Origin: Burkholderia cepacia
GTDB taxonomy: Bacteria > Pseudomonadota > Gammaproteobacteria > Burkholderiales > Burkholderiaceae
Direction: 5' to 3'
Length of the DNA: 64,000 bases
Assembly (NCBI RefSeq): GCF_001039005.1
Contig: NZ_LDWR01000011.1
Location: 372,001 to 436,000, forward strand
Part shown: positions 51,812 through 61,271 of the stretch, one piece after another
Layout of the letters: each line of letters begins with the position of its first letter
Numbering within the stretch: the stretch's first letter is position 1
Position numbers and translations under genes: made by a program
The notes under the pieces: generated by a model
Seen by the model: the letters and a program-made list of their open reading frames with translations, nothing else
What the model was told of the DNA's origin: nothing
Databases searched by the model: none

Positions 51812-52800
51812 CGCGCCGGCCCGGCGAACGCGGCCGGATACAACGCGCGGGCCAGCGTCTCGACCGCCGCGACATTCTCGGGCCCCGGCGTCGCCGCATC
51901 GTACGGAATCACGACGAAGCGCCGGTCGCGGATCGCGGCCACGCGCGCGAGCGCCGGCTGGCTCAGCAGGAACTGCTGCTTCTGCGCGGCCGTCACGGCC
52001 GAATAGTCGACGATCACGATCGCCTGCGGATCGCGCTCGACCACGCTCTCCCAACTCACCTGCGTCCAGCTGCGCGACACGTTGTCCATCACGTTGCGCG
52101 CCCCTGCCGCCGCCAGCAACGCGGTCGGCATCGCGAGCCCGCCCGCCGTCATCGGCTTGTCGGTGCCGCTGTCGTAGACGAACACGCGCAGCGGCTCAGG
52201 GCGCCCGATCGTGCGCGACACAGCCGCGAGACGGTCGCGCATCGCGGCGATCACCTGCGCGGCACGCGCCTCGACGCCGAAGATCCGGCCGAGATTGTTC
52301 AGGTCGCGAAACACGTCGTCGAACGACGCGGGCGTTTGCTTCATCACGTGCGAGCACGATTCGGTCAGTTCATACGTACGGATGCCGAACAGCGCGAGCG
52401 TCGCGGGCGTCACCGCGCCGCCGACATGCATCCCGTAGTTCCAGCCCGCCAGATAGAAATCGGCGCGCGCGGCAGCCAGCACCTCGAGCGACGGATACTG
52501 GCTCGCCAGTTCGGGCACACCACGCAACGCGTCGCGCACGCGCGCGGTGCCCGTCTTCCAGCCGCCGATGCCCGTATAACCGACGAGCCGGTTTTTCAGG
52601 CCGAGCACGAGCATCATCTCGGTCAGGTTCACATCGTTGCTCACCGCGCGCGTCGGCGCGCGCTCGAACGTCACGTCGCGATCGCAACTGTGCACGGTGA
52701 CGGGATAGGCGCCCGCATGAACGGCGGCGCAGCCGAGCACGGCGGCAGCAACAACCCTGCGGGATACGGCGGACAAGACAGGAAACGGCATGGCGGTCAT
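51808..52800 (-). CDS. TroA-fold ABC substrate-binding protein
   Basis: This 330-residue periplasmic protein has a signal peptide (residues 1-31, ending AAVHAGAYP). Two lobes joined by a long helix carry family features: TEMMLVLGLKNRLVGYTGIGGW, DFYLAGWNYGMHVGGAVTPATLALFGIRTYELTES and SWTQVSWESVVERDPQAIVIVDY. It belongs to the iron-siderophore/cobalamin class. ATG 52800 overlaps the ATPase stop by 4 bp; ATG 52791 is also possible. The ligand is not deducible from sequence. Confidence 0.88.
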   Translation of the reverse strand: MTAMPFPVLSAVSRRVVAAAVLGCAAVHAGAYPVTVHSCDRDVTFERAPTRAVSNDVNLTEMMLVLGLKNRLVGYTGIGGWKTGTARVRDALRGVPELASQYPSLEVLAAARADFYLAGWNYGMHVGGAVTPATLALFGIRTYELTESCSHVMKQTPASFDDVFRDLNNLGRIFGVEARAAQVIAAMRDRLAAVSRTIGRPEPLRVFVYDSGTDKPMTAGGLAMPTALLAAAGARNVMDNVSRSWTQVSWESVVERDPQAIVIVDYSAVTAAQKQQFLLSQPALARVAAIRDRRFVVIPYDAATPGPENVAAVETLARALYPAAFAGPAR

Positions 52801-53573
52801 TCCGGATGAAGCGGCGTGATGCGCGGCCGGCCCGTGACGGGATGGCGGTCGACGAGCGCGGCGACGCCGAACACGTCGCGCAGCAGCGCTTCGGTCAGCA
52901 CATCGTCCGGCGCGCCGGACGCGACGACCCGCCCGTGCGCGAGCACGTGGAGCCGGTCGCAATACGCAGCCGCGAGATTGAGGTCGTGAATCGTCGCGAG
53001 CGTCGCGATGCCGAGGCGCCGCACGCGCGCGAGCAGTTCGAGCTGGTGACGCAGATCGAGATGATTGGTCGGTTCGTCGAGCAGCAACAGCTCGGGCTGC
53101 TGCGCGAGTGCGCGGGCCAGCAGCGCGCGCTGCTTCTCGCCGCCCGACAGCGACGCGACGCGTTGCGCGCGGCGCTCGGCGAGACCGACGTCGTGCAGCG
53201 CGGATTCGACGATCCGGCGATCGTCGGCCGACTCCGCATCGAACGGCCGCTGGTGCGGCGTGCGGCCCATGCCGACCAGTTCGTCGACCGTCAGCCCGAA
53301 ATCGTCCGGCGTCTCCTGCTGCAGCACCGCGACGCGCTGCGCGACCGCGCGCGGCCGCATGCGCCACACGTCCTGCGCATCGAGCGCGACACCGCCCGCG
53401 TCGGGCCGTGCGTAACGGAACACGCAGCGCAGCAGGCTCGTCTTGCCGCTGCCGTTCGGGCCGATCAGCCCGACGAACTCGCCTTCGGCGACGTTCAGCG
53501 TCACCGCATCGAGCACGGTGACCGCGCCGCCGGGAGACCAGCTCACGCGTTCGATTTCGAGCATGTGCGCCAT
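52797..53573 (-). CDS. ABC transporter ATP-binding protein
   Basis: This 258-residue ATPase has Walker A GLIGPNGSGKTSLLR, Q-loop VLQQETPDDFG, signature SLSGGEKQRALLARALAQ, Walker B LLLLDEPTNHLD and the H-loop His in ATIHDLNLAA. This is the FepC/BtuD class that pairs with FecCD permeases. It starts 21 bp after the TonB receptor stop, so receptor, ATPase, binding protein and permease form one operon. Confidence 0.94.
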   Translation of the reverse strand: MAHMLEIERVSWSPGGAVTVLDAVTLNVAEGEFVGLIGPNGSGKTSLLRCVFRYARPDAGGVALDAQDVWRMRPRAVAQRVAVLQQETPDDFGLTVDELVGMGRTPHQRPFDAESADDRRIVESALHDVGLAERRAQRVASLSGGEKQRALLARALAQQPELLLLDEPTNHLDLRHQLELLARVRRLGIATLATIHDLNLAAAYCDRLHVLAHGRVVASGAPDDVLTEALLRDVFGVAALVDRHPVTGRPRITPLHPE

Positions 53574-53593
53574 GGGAGGTTCGCCGCGCCGCA

Positions 53594-55795
53594 CTAGAAG
53601 CGCATCGTCGCGACGAGCTCCGCCGAGCGCGACGGACCGAGCAACCATTGCTCGCCGCCGTTCGACGTCGTCACTGCATACGTGCGATTCGCGAGATTGC
53701 GCAGATACAGCGCGAGTTCGGTGCGCGACGTCGGCTGCCAGCGCAGCGACGCATCGAACACCGTGTACGACGGCACCTGCAGGCGGTTCGCATCGTCGCC
53801 GTACGTCGCGCCGACATAACGCACACCTGCATTCGCCTGCCAGCGCTCGGCGAACGCCCAGCCGAGCCACAGGTTCGCCGTCTGCTGCGGCACGTTGGAC
53901 GGCACGTTGCCGGCGCGTGACACCGTCGCGCCGCCGACCGTCTGGTTGAACGCGTCGTAGCGCGCGCGCAGCAGCGCGACGTTCGCGTCGATCGTCCAGC
54001 CGTGCGGCAGCCGCGCGCCGCCCGTCAGCTCGACGCCGCGCGACGATTGCCTGCCGACCTGCTGGCGCAGCGCGGGATTTAACGGGTCGGTGCCGAGCAG
54101 GTTGCGCTTCGTGATGTCGTACACCGCGAATGTCCAGTACGCGCGGCCGTCGAGCAGCGTCTGCTTGACGCCGGCTTCCCACTGTTCGCCGGTCGCGAGC
54201 CGGTAGTTCGCCTGCGACGCGGACAACGTCACGAGCGAGCCGAGGCCCTCCGCGCCCGTCGTGTACTGCGCATACGCGCTCAACGTCGGCGCGACTTCGA
54301 ACACGAAACCCGTGCGCCAGCCGACGTTCGCGAAACGCTTGTCGAAGCCCGCGCCGGTCGCCGCCTGCTCGCGGCTGAACGCGATGTGGTCGTAACGCAG
54401 GCCGCTCACCCACGCGAGCCGCGGCAGCACCTCGAGCCGGTTCTCGGCGAACACCGCGGCCTGCCGCGCACGCGTGCTGAACTTCGGCAAAGTCGGGTCG
54501 GGGCTCGCGAACACGCCGGGATCGAAGCCATGCGCGGCGACCGTCGATTCGCCGCCGTACGGCGAGTTGTTGGTGCCGTCGAACGTGATCTGGCTGAATT
54601 CCGTACCGACGACGAAACGGTTCGCGCGACCGAACAGCGTGCCGTCGAAACGCGCGCTCAGCCGGTCGCCGATCTGCCGCTGATGGTGGCCGATGTCGAG
54701 ATAGTCGCCGCGCGTGACGCGCCCCGTCGCGGGATCGAGCGCATACGATTCGGCGTTGCGCCAGTGGCGGTTCGACGTCAGGTAGTAGAGCTGGTTGTCG
54801 ATCGTCACGCCGGGCGCGGGCCGGTAGCTGGCCGACAGGCGCGTCCACTGGTCGTAGTACGCGATCGTCGCATCGCCGACGTTGTAGTTGAGCTTGCGCA
54901 GCGACGGGTCGAGCACGGCGTTCGGCGCGGGCACGCCGTAGTAGGTCGCCGGCATCTGGCGGCCATAGTCGTAGTCGAGCGTCAGCGTGAGTTGCGGGCT
55001 CACGTCGAAGCGCAGCGCGCCGCCGACCGCCGTCGTATGCGTATCGGCCCGCTCGGCGAGACCGTTCGCGCGTGCATCGCTCGCGTAGAAGCGGTACGAC
55101 AGCCGCGGGCCGAGCGCGCCCGTCGTATCGAACGCGACGCGCTTCGCGCCGTCGGGGCCGACGCCGACCTGCAGCGTCGTCTCGCGTGTGCGCCGCGGCC
55201 GCTTCGGCACCACGTTCACGACGCCGCCGATCGCCCCTTCGCCGTACAGCACCGATGCCGGGCCGCGCAGCACCTCGATGCGCTCGACCGACCACGTATC
55301 GAACGGGAACGTGATCGTGCCGGCCGCCGGCATGAGCCGCACGCCGTCGAGCAGCGTCATCACCGATTCCTGCCCGCTGAAGCCACGCACGCTCATCGCG
55401 GTGCCGCCGGTGCCCGGTGCCATCGCGCTCGAGAAACCGGCCGTGCGCGTGACCGCGTCGAGCACCGTGCGATCGCCGCGCGCCTCGATCGTGTCGGCCG
55501 TGACCGTCTCGACGCTCGCCGGTGTATCGAGGCTCGCCAGCCCGAGCCGCGAACCCGTTTCGAGCGGTTGCGTCAGCGGGTCGATCGGCGCGGATCGCGC
55601 TGTGACGTTGATCGCGGGCAACGCGTGCCGGTCGTCCGGTGCGGGGGCTGCCGCTTCGGCGGCCCATGCGCCGGAGGTCGCCATCGCGCAGCCCAGCAAG
55701 GTCGTGCAGCCGCGTGCGCGCCAGGCGCCGGTGTTCCGGCGCGACGCGGCATGGTGCCGCTCCCCTCGCGCCGGTTTGTTTCTGGCTTTCGTCAC
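53594..55795 (-). CDS. TonB-dependent outer-membrane receptor
   Basis: This 733-residue receptor has a signal sequence ending SGAWAAEA, a plug domain (TPASVETVTADTIEARGDRTVLDAVTRTAGF; MSVRGFSGQESVMTLLDGVRLMPAAGTITFPFDTWSVERIEVLRGPASVLYGEGAIGGVVNVV) and a barrel ending LVATMRF. Unlike the receptor at 40955 it has no STN domain, so it does not signal to a sigma factor. It heads the ABC operon. The Zur-like palindrome upstream points to a zinc-regulated chelate. Confidence 0.92.
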   Translation of the reverse strand: MTKARNKPARGERHHAASRRNTGAWRARGCTTLLGCAMATSGAWAAEAAAPAPDDRHALPAINVTARSAPIDPLTQPLETGSRLGLASLDTPASVETVTADTIEARGDRTVLDAVTRTAGFSSAMAPGTGGTAMSVRGFSGQESVMTLLDGVRLMPAAGTITFPFDTWSVERIEVLRGPASVLYGEGAIGGVVNVVPKRPRRTRETTLQVGVGPDGAKRVAFDTTGALGPRLSYRFYASDARANGLAERADTHTTAVGGALRFDVSPQLTLTLDYDYGRQMPATYYGVPAPNAVLDPSLRKLNYNVGDATIAYYDQWTRLSASYRPAPGVTIDNQLYYLTSNRHWRNAESYALDPATGRVTRGDYLDIGHHQRQIGDRLSARFDGTLFGRANRFVVGTEFSQITFDGTNNSPYGGESTVAAHGFDPGVFASPDPTLPKFSTRARQAAVFAENRLEVLPRLAWVSGLRYDHIAFSREQAATGAGFDKRFANVGWRTGFVFEVAPTLSAYAQYTTGAEGLGSLVTLSASQANYRLATGEQWEAGVKQTLLDGRAYWTFAVYDITKRNLLGTDPLNPALRQQVGRQSSRGVELTGGARLPHGWTIDANVALLRARYDAFNQTVGGATVSRAGNVPSNVPQQTANLWLGWAFAERWQANAGVRYVGATYGDDANRLQVPSYTVFDASLRWQPTSRTELALYLRNLANRTYAVTTSNGGEQWLLGPSRSAELVATMRF

Positions 55796-55873
55796 TTCGT
55801 ATCGATCTTCGGATGGTGTCGTCGCGCGCGGCCATGCCCGGCGGCCCGGGCGGCAGGCGACGAAAACGTCCGA

Positions 55874-55888
55874 TGATACAATATATCA
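55874..55888. promoter_or_regulatory. Zur-like palindrome upstream of the TonB-ABC operon
   Basis: Read on the minus strand the site is TGATATATTGTATCA, a palindrome with 5-bp arms around TATTG. It matches 12 of 15 positions of the Zur-type core TGTTATATTATAACA by eye. It lies 79 bp before the TonB receptor start. Fur consensus is a poor fit. Confidence 0.45.
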
Positions 55889-56027
55889 ACTTGATTCGTC
55901 AGGTTTTTGTCAGCTTGTAACTCCGCAGCCGGTTGCGCGCTGCGAACACGCGCCGATACTTCACGACCATGCTCGACTCAGGCCCCCACCTGTCACGCAA
56001 CCGCGGACCGATCGCGACTGCCCGCGC

Positions 56028-56951
56028 TCAGCGGCCGACTTCCTTCCACTTGCGCGCGAGTCCGAGGCGTTCGAAGCGCTCGATCAGAAACTCGGTGAAT
56101 ACGCGGATCTTCGCCGGCTGGTGACGGCGGCTTTGGTACGCGATGTTGACGGTGAGCGTCGGTAGTTGCCAGTCGGTAAGCACCGGCACCAGCTTCCCCG
56201 CGACGATATCGTCGTGGATGATGTAGAGCGGCTGGATCAGGATGCCGAGCCCGGCGAGCGCCGCGGCGCGGATCACCTGTCCTTCGTTCGCATCGAGCAC
56301 GCTCCTGATCGTGACCGACTGCTTCTTCGCACCGCGGCGGAAATGCAGCACGTACGGATCGTTGGCAAGGTTGTAGACCAGCAGCCGATGGTCGCACAGC
56401 GCGTCGGGCGTCGCCGGCGCGCCGTGCTTCGCCAGATACCCGGGCGACGCGGCCAGCACGCGCCGCGTCTCCGCGAGCTTGCGCACGGTGATGCCCGAAT
56501 CGGCCTCGTGCTCGCGCGTGCGGATCGCCACGTCGATGCCGGCCTCGATGAAATCCGGGTAGCGGTTCGCCGCGACAATCTGCACGTTCAGGTTCGGGTA
56601 GCGCCGATGAAACTCCGGCAACGCCGGCGCGATATAGATCGACGCGAACGACACCGACGCGGTCACGCGCAACGTGCCGGCCGGATTGACGCTCGCCTCG
56701 TTGACCGCCGCGTCGGCTTCCGACAGCTCCGTCAGGATCGCGACGCAGCGCCGGTGGTACTCGTGCCCGGCGTCGGTCAGCCACAAGCGGCGCGTGGTCC
56801 GCTCGACGAGCCGCGCCGCCAGGCGCTCTTCAAGCGCATTCAGGCAGCGGCTCGCCGCCGCGCTCGACATGCCGAGCCGCTCGGCGGCCTTCGACAGGCT
56901 GCCCAGCTCGGCCACCTGCACGAAAAATTCGATCTGCGTCCACTTGTCCAT
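56028..56951 (-). CDS. LysR-family regulator divergent from the dioxygenase
   Basis: This 307-residue protein has its helix-turn-helix in FFVQVAELGSLSKAAERLGMSSAAASRCLNALEERL (residues 8-43). The effector domain includes GTLRVTASVSFASIYIAPALPEFHRRYPN and IRAAALAGLGILIQP. ATG 56951 with GGAAGAA upstream is chosen over an ATG 42 bp earlier, which overlaps the candidate operator. It probably controls the divergent hydroxyquinol genes. Confidence 0.9.
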   Translation of the reverse strand: MDKWTQIEFFVQVAELGSLSKAAERLGMSSAAASRCLNALEERLAARLVERTTRRLWLTDAGHEYHRRCVAILTELSEADAAVNEASVNPAGTLRVTASVSFASIYIAPALPEFHRRYPNLNVQIVAANRYPDFIEAGIDVAIRTREHEADSGITVRKLAETRRVLAASPGYLAKHGAPATPDALCDHRLLVYNLANDPYVLHFRRGAKKQSVTIRSVLDANEGQVIRAAALAGLGILIQPLYIIHDDIVAGKLVPVLTDWQLPTLTVNIAYQSRRHQPAKIRVFTEFLIERFERLGLARKWKEVGR

Positions 56952-56969
56952 GCGTTCGATTCTTCCACC

Positions 56970-56992
56970 TGGCGGAGAACAAAACTCCTCCA
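56970..56992. promoter_or_regulatory. Candidate LysR operator
   Basis: TGGCGGAG and CTCCTCCA form 8-bp arms (one mismatch) around AACAAAA. It lies in the 73-bp gap between the divergent LysR and dioxygenase starts, close enough to both to control them. Confidence 0.4.
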
Positions 56993-57024
56993 AACCCTCT
57001 TTTTTACGATCAAAGGAGGAATTA

Positions 57025-57951
57025 ATGTTACGTCAATGCGTGATCGAACGACATCAGGAGACGCCCCCCATGCGCAATCTCAACGAAGACACCATCACGC
57101 AGGCCGTGATCGCGTCGCTGGGCGACTGCCGCGACGAGCGGCTGCGCACGGTCATGACGAGCCTCGTCCAGCACCTGCATGCGTTCGCACGGGAAACGAA
57201 GCTCACCGAAGCCGAGTGGCAAGCCGCGATCGGCTTCCTCACGGCGGTCGGGCACATCACCGACGACAAGCGGCAGGAGTTCATCCTGCTGTCCGACGTG
57301 CTCGGGCTGTCGACCCTCGTGACCGCGCAGAATCATGCGAAGCCGGCCGGCTGCACGGAGGCGACCGTATTCGGTCCGTTCTACGTCGAAGGCAGCCCCG
57401 AGTTCGGGATGTTCGACGACATCGCTAACGGCGCGTGCGGCGAGCCCTGCTTCGTGTCGGGCCGTGTGCGCGACATTCACGGCACGCCCGTCGCACACGC
57501 ATCGCTGGAAGTCTGGCAAGCCGACGAGGACGGGCATTACGACGTGCAACAGCCGGCCGATGACGGCTCGGTCACGCATCGCGCACGCGGGCGGCTGCAA
57601 ACCGATGCCGACGGTCGTTACGCGTTCCGTTCGATCCTCGCCGAACCGTATCCGATTCCGCACGACGGCCCCGTCGGCGCGATGCTCGATGCGCTCGGCC
57701 GCCACCCGTGGCGCCCCGCGCACCTGCACTTCATGATCGAGGCGAGCGGCTTCGAAACGCTGATCACGCACGTGTTCCGCGACGGGGACCGCTACCTCGA
57801 CTCCGATGCGGTATTCGGCGTGCGTTCGACGCTCGTCGCCGACTGGGTCCGGCATGCGCCCGGCACGGCGCCCGACGGATCGCGCATGGACACGCCGTTC
57901 TACACGCTCGATTACGACTTCGTGCTGAATCGCGCGGAGCGCGCCGCATGA
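57025..57951 (+). CDS. Intradiol ring-cleavage dioxygenase, hydroxyquinol 1,2-dioxygenase-like
   Basis: This 308-residue Fe(III) enzyme probably cleaves hydroxyquinol to maleylacetate, since a maleylacetate reductase follows. The N-terminal helical dimer domain includes VMTSLVQHLHAFARETKLTEAEWQAAIGFLTAVG. Iron ligands are visible: Tyr in EDGHYDVQQP, Tyr in AEPYPIPHDGP and two His in PAHLHFMIEASG. VFGPFYVEGSPE is the family block before the catalytic domain. ATG 57025 is chosen because AAAGGAGGA stands at ideal distance; ATG 57070, preceded by AGGAG, gives a 293-residue form closer to typical family starts. Confidence 0.88.
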   Translation: MLRQCVIERHQETPPMRNLNEDTITQAVIASLGDCRDERLRTVMTSLVQHLHAFARETKLTEAEWQAAIGFLTAVGHITDDKRQEFILLSDVLGLSTLVTAQNHAKPAGCTEATVFGPFYVEGSPEFGMFDDIANGACGEPCFVSGRVRDIHGTPVAHASLEVWQADEDGHYDVQQPADDGSVTHRARGRLQTDADGRYAFRSILAEPYPIPHDGPVGAMLDALGRHPWRPAHLHFMIEASGFETLITHVFRDGDRYLDSDAVFGVRSTLVADWVRHAPGTAPDGSRMDTPFYTLDYDFVLNRAERAA

Positions 57952-58044
57952 TCCGGCACGACCGGGCGCGAACGCACCGCGACGCGCTGACGGGCTTGCG
58001 CATCGCGCGGCATCAGGTCGACTACGCAACGGAGTAACGAGCAC

Positions 58045-59112
58045 ATGAACTTCATCTACCAGGCGCGTCCCGCACGCGTCGTCTTCGGTGCAGGCAGCCT
58101 GCAACATCTCGAACGCGAAGTGCTGGCGCTGGGCGCGCAGCGCGCGCTGGTGCTCTGCACGCCGGGGCAGCGCGCGCTCGCGCAACGCATCGTCGAGCGG
58201 CTCGGTGCGCGTTCCGCCGGGCTGTACGACCGCGCGACGATGCACGTGCCGATCGAAATCGCCCGCGATGCGCAGGCGTTCGCCCGGTCATGCGACGCGG
58301 ATTGCGCGATCGCGATCGGCGGCGGGTCGACGATCGGCCTCGGCAAGGCGATCGCGCTCGAAAGCAGCCTGCCGATCCTGGCGATACCGACGACCTACGC
58401 CGGCAGCGAAATGACGCCGATCTACGGCCTGACCGAAGGCGGCGTCAAGCGCACGGGGTCCGACGCGCGCGTGTTGCCGAAGACGGTGATCTACGATCCC
58501 GAGCTCACCGTCACGCTGCCGGTCGAGCTGTCGGTGACGAGCGGCATCAATGCGATCGCGCACGCGGCGGAAGGCCTCTACGCGAACAACGCGAATCCGG
58601 TCATGAGCCTCGTCGCCGAGGAAGGCATTCGCGCGCTGGCGCGCGGCCTGCCCGGCGTGCGCCGCAACGCCGCCGATCTTGCCGCGCGCAGCGATGCGCT
58701 CTACGGCGCGTGGCTGTGCGGCATGGTCCTCGGCAACGTCGGCATGGCGCTGCACCACAAGCTCTGTCACACGCTCGGCGGCAGTTTCAACCTGCCGCAC
58801 GCGCCGACCCATACGGTCGTGCTGCCGCATGCACTCGCGTACAACGCCGCGCATGCGCCGGACGCGATGCAGCGGATCGCCCGCGCAATCGGCACCCACG
58901 ACGCGGCGCGCGGCATCTACGCGCTGGCGCTCGACAACGGCGCACCGGTCTCGTTGAAAGCGATCGGCATGCAGGAAGCCGACCTCGATCGCGCGGCCGA
59001 TCTCGCGGCCGCCAATCCGTACTGGAACCCGCGCCCGATCGAACGCGACGGCCTGCGCGCGCTGCTGCAGGATGCATTCGACGGCAGCCTGCCCCGCTCG
59101 ACCGTCCGCTGA
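58045..59112 (+). CDS. Maleylacetate reductase
   Basis: This 355-residue iron-containing-alcohol-dehydrogenase-fold enzyme reduces maleylacetate to 3-oxoadipate with NAD(P)H. The nucleotide site is CAIAIGGGSTIGLGKAIAL. The family block AIPTTYAGSEMTPIYGLTEGGVKRTGSD is characteristic of maleylacetate reductases. Metal-region His residues are in GMALHHKLCHTLGGSFNLPHAPTHTVVLPH. It lies 93 bp after the dioxygenase on the same strand, completing the lower hydroxyquinol pathway. No monooxygenase making hydroxyquinol is visible in the window. Confidence 0.92.
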   Translation: MNFIYQARPARVVFGAGSLQHLEREVLALGAQRALVLCTPGQRALAQRIVERLGARSAGLYDRATMHVPIEIARDAQAFARSCDADCAIAIGGGSTIGLGKAIALESSLPILAIPTTYAGSEMTPIYGLTEGGVKRTGSDARVLPKTVIYDPELTVTLPVELSVTSGINAIAHAAEGLYANNANPVMSLVAEEGIRALARGLPGVRRNAADLAARSDALYGAWLCGMVLGNVGMALHHKLCHTLGGSFNLPHAPTHTVVLPHALAYNAAHAPDAMQRIARAIGTHDAARGIYALALDNGAPVSLKAIGMQEADLDRAADLAAANPYWNPRPIERDGLRALLQDAFDGSLPRSTVR

Positions 59113-59155
59113 ACCCGCTTGCGGCTGGCGCGTAACGTTGCGTGCAACCCTACGA

Positions 59156-59881
59156 CTACGCGCCACCGCCCTCCACCACGCCGTCGATCTCCGCCCGCGT
59201 AAAACCATATTTCGCCATCCGCTCGCGATGATCGGCCGAGCCGAGATACTCGCGCAGCTTCCCATTCACGGCCTGCACGAGCGCATCGTTGTTCCTGCCG
59301 AACGAGAACGCCCCGACCGGCACCGCCGCGCCCGCGCCACGCTCGTGTTCGACGGCCGCCACACCTTCGTTCGCACCCGCGACAACGCGGTTCCCGATCG
59401 CCGTGCTTGCATACGCATCGATCTGCCCCGCAAGCAGCGCGGCGACTGCGTCGGGCTGATCCTTGAACACGACGATCTGGGCGTCGCGCACGCCTGCCGA
59501 CCGGGCCGAGTCGATCTGCACCTGCGCGGCAACGCAGCCCAAACGCGCATCGCCGCGTGCCGCGACGGCCGCGTAGCTCGTCAGCGCCTTCGGATTGCCG
59601 GCCTGAACCAGAAACCCGTCGCCGATCGCCCACACCGGCGCGCTGAACGCAACGTGCTGCGCGCGTTCGGCCGTCACGAAGATCGGCACGTTCATGTCCC
59701 AGCGGCCTGCCTGCACGCCCGGCAGCAGTGCGTCGAACGAGGTCGGGTGATACTCGATTTCCGTCACGCCGATCGCGCGCAGCACCACCTCGGCCAGCTC
59801 GATATCCGCGCCGGTCACGGACCCGTCGTCGGCCGTCCAGTAGAACGGCGGCTCCTCGATATACGCAATCCTTACTTTCAT
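59156..59881 (-). CDS. Solute-binding-fold protein lacking a signal peptide
   Basis: This 241-residue protein has the family 3 solute-binding fold: VRIAYIEEPPFYWTADDGSVTGADIELAEVVLRAIG, then FDALLPGVQAGRWDMNVPIFVTAERAQHVAFSAP. Most relatives are periplasmic amino-acid-binding proteins, but this one begins MKVRIAYIEEPPF with no hydrophobic leader and no permease or ATPase adjoins. It may act in the cytoplasm as a ligand sensor or enzyme, or be moonlighting; this is inference. It follows the aminotransferase gene by 56 bp on the same strand. Confidence 0.8.
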   Translation of the reverse strand: MKVRIAYIEEPPFYWTADDGSVTGADIELAEVVLRAIGVTEIEYHPTSFDALLPGVQAGRWDMNVPIFVTAERAQHVAFSAPVWAIGDGFLVQAGNPKALTSYAAVAARGDARLGCVAAQVQIDSARSAGVRDAQIVVFKDQPDAVAALLAGQIDAYASTAIGNRVVAGANEGVAAVEHERGAGAAVPVGAFSFGRNNDALVQAVNGKLREYLGSADHRERMAKYGFTRAEIDGVVEGGGA

Positions 59882-59937
59882 CGTGTCACTCCTGACGTTC
59901 AATGATGTCCGCCCCGCTCGCCCGCCGGGCGACCGGT

Positions 59938-61098
59938 TCATGCCACAGCCGCATCCATCGCCTGCGACAGCGCCGACAATGCCGGCGACAGGCGTTCCAG
60001 TGGAAGATAACCGAAGCCCAGCCTGAACACGCGGCTGCTTTCGCCAAACCAGGTGCCGGACGCCAGTTGCAGATCGTACTCGGGCAGCACTTGCCAGAAG
60101 CGCGACACGGCCTGCTCGTCGAATGCATCCGCGCGCAGCCGCACGCAGCACAACGCACCGGCATCCGGCCGTACCCACTCGACACGTCCGCGCTCCCCTT
60201 CGCACCAGCCCGACACGACGTCGAGCGCATCGGCAAGCAGCCGGCGCCGGGGCGCGAGCACACGCTCCCGGTTGCGCAGCAAGGTGGCGGCAAGCGTTTC
60301 GTCCAGTACGGAACCCGAGATCACGGTGTTCAGCTTGGCCACGAGCAAGCGCGCCCGAAGCCCCGCGTCGGACACGGTAAGCCACCCGGTCCGCAAACCG
60401 GGCGCACCCAGCGCCTTCGATACCGACGAGCCCGTGACGATGCGTGCATCGACACCCGCAAAACTGGCAGCCACGGCGGCATCGCCATAGGTCGCTTCGC
60501 GATAGGTCTCGTCGATGAACAGTATCGCGTCCGGACAGCGCCGCGCCATCAACGCGAGCAGCCCGTCGATCTCGGCGCGCGACGCCTGTACGCCGCCGGG
60601 ATTCTGCGGGGACGCAATGCTGACCAGCCGGGTTTTCGGCGACAGGCTCGCTTCGAACTGCGCGAGGTCCAGTCGATAGCCGTTCTCGAACGACAGTCGC
60701 ACCTCGCGCACCGTCGCGCCGGCGCCGACCAGGCAATCGCGACTCGGCGGAAAGCACGGCGTCGCGAGCACGGCCTCGTCGCCGGGCCGGCATAGCTCGT
60801 AGGCGAGCAGAAACAGCCCGAGCGCGGTGCCTTGCGTCGTCACGATCTGCGCGGCCGGCACGTTGCAGGTATCGGCAATCGCATCGCGCAGCGCGGCCGC
60901 GCCTGCCGACTGGCTGTAGCCGAGCTTCAGGTTGCGAACCGGCTCCAGACCGGCCAGATCCAGCAGCTCGCCGACCGTCAGGTCTTGCGACGTGCTCTCC
61001 GCCAGGTTGAAGGTTCGATTCACATCGAGCAGCGAGATGATTTCGTTGTACGGAAATCGTCCGCGCCACTCGCCGGATTGCATCTGTGTTGCTTGCAT
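59938..61098 (-). CDS. PLP-dependent aminotransferase, class I/II
   Basis: This 386-residue fold-type I enzyme has YSQSAGAAALRDAIADTCNVP near the N-terminus, the block SIASPQNPGGVQASRAEIDGLL and the PLP lysine in TGSSVSKALGAPGLRTGWL. The C-terminal Arg region is SRVFRLGFGYLPLE. It would transaminate or otherwise process an amino acid; the substrate is unknown. ATG 61098 with GAGGGG ahead is chosen. It is divergent from the GntR/aminotransferase regulator, its likely controller. Confidence 0.88.
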   Translation of the reverse strand: MQATQMQSGEWRGRFPYNEIISLLDVNRTFNLAESTSQDLTVGELLDLAGLEPVRNLKLGYSQSAGAAALRDAIADTCNVPAAQIVTTQGTALGLFLLAYELCRPGDEAVLATPCFPPSRDCLVGAGATVREVRLSFENGYRLDLAQFEASLSPKTRLVSIASPQNPGGVQASRAEIDGLLALMARRCPDAILFIDETYREATYGDAAVAASFAGVDARIVTGSSVSKALGAPGLRTGWLTVSDAGLRARLLVAKLNTVISGSVLDETLAATLLRNRERVLAPRRRLLADALDVVSGWCEGERGRVEWVRPDAGALCCVRLRADAFDEQAVSRFWQVLPEYDLQLASGTWFGESSRVFRLGFGYLPLERLSPALSALSQAMDAAVA

Positions 61099-61271
61099 GC
61101 GCTTGCCCCTCAATTTGCTTTGCTGGTCAACCGACCGGAACAGCGCCATCGTAGCGTTCGCACGAAAACCATAACAGCCACAATTTTCCGACGATTGGAC
61201 CAACACAATTCTGCTTGGCGAGATGCCTGCGCACGATCGATAATCGGCCACTCCCCTGCCGCAGGCGCCCC

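Noticed and set aside
55796-56027. Cobalamin riboswitch ahead of the TonB-ABC operon
   Set aside because: The gap is too short and lacks any B12-box-like conserved core; the palindrome is the only clear element.
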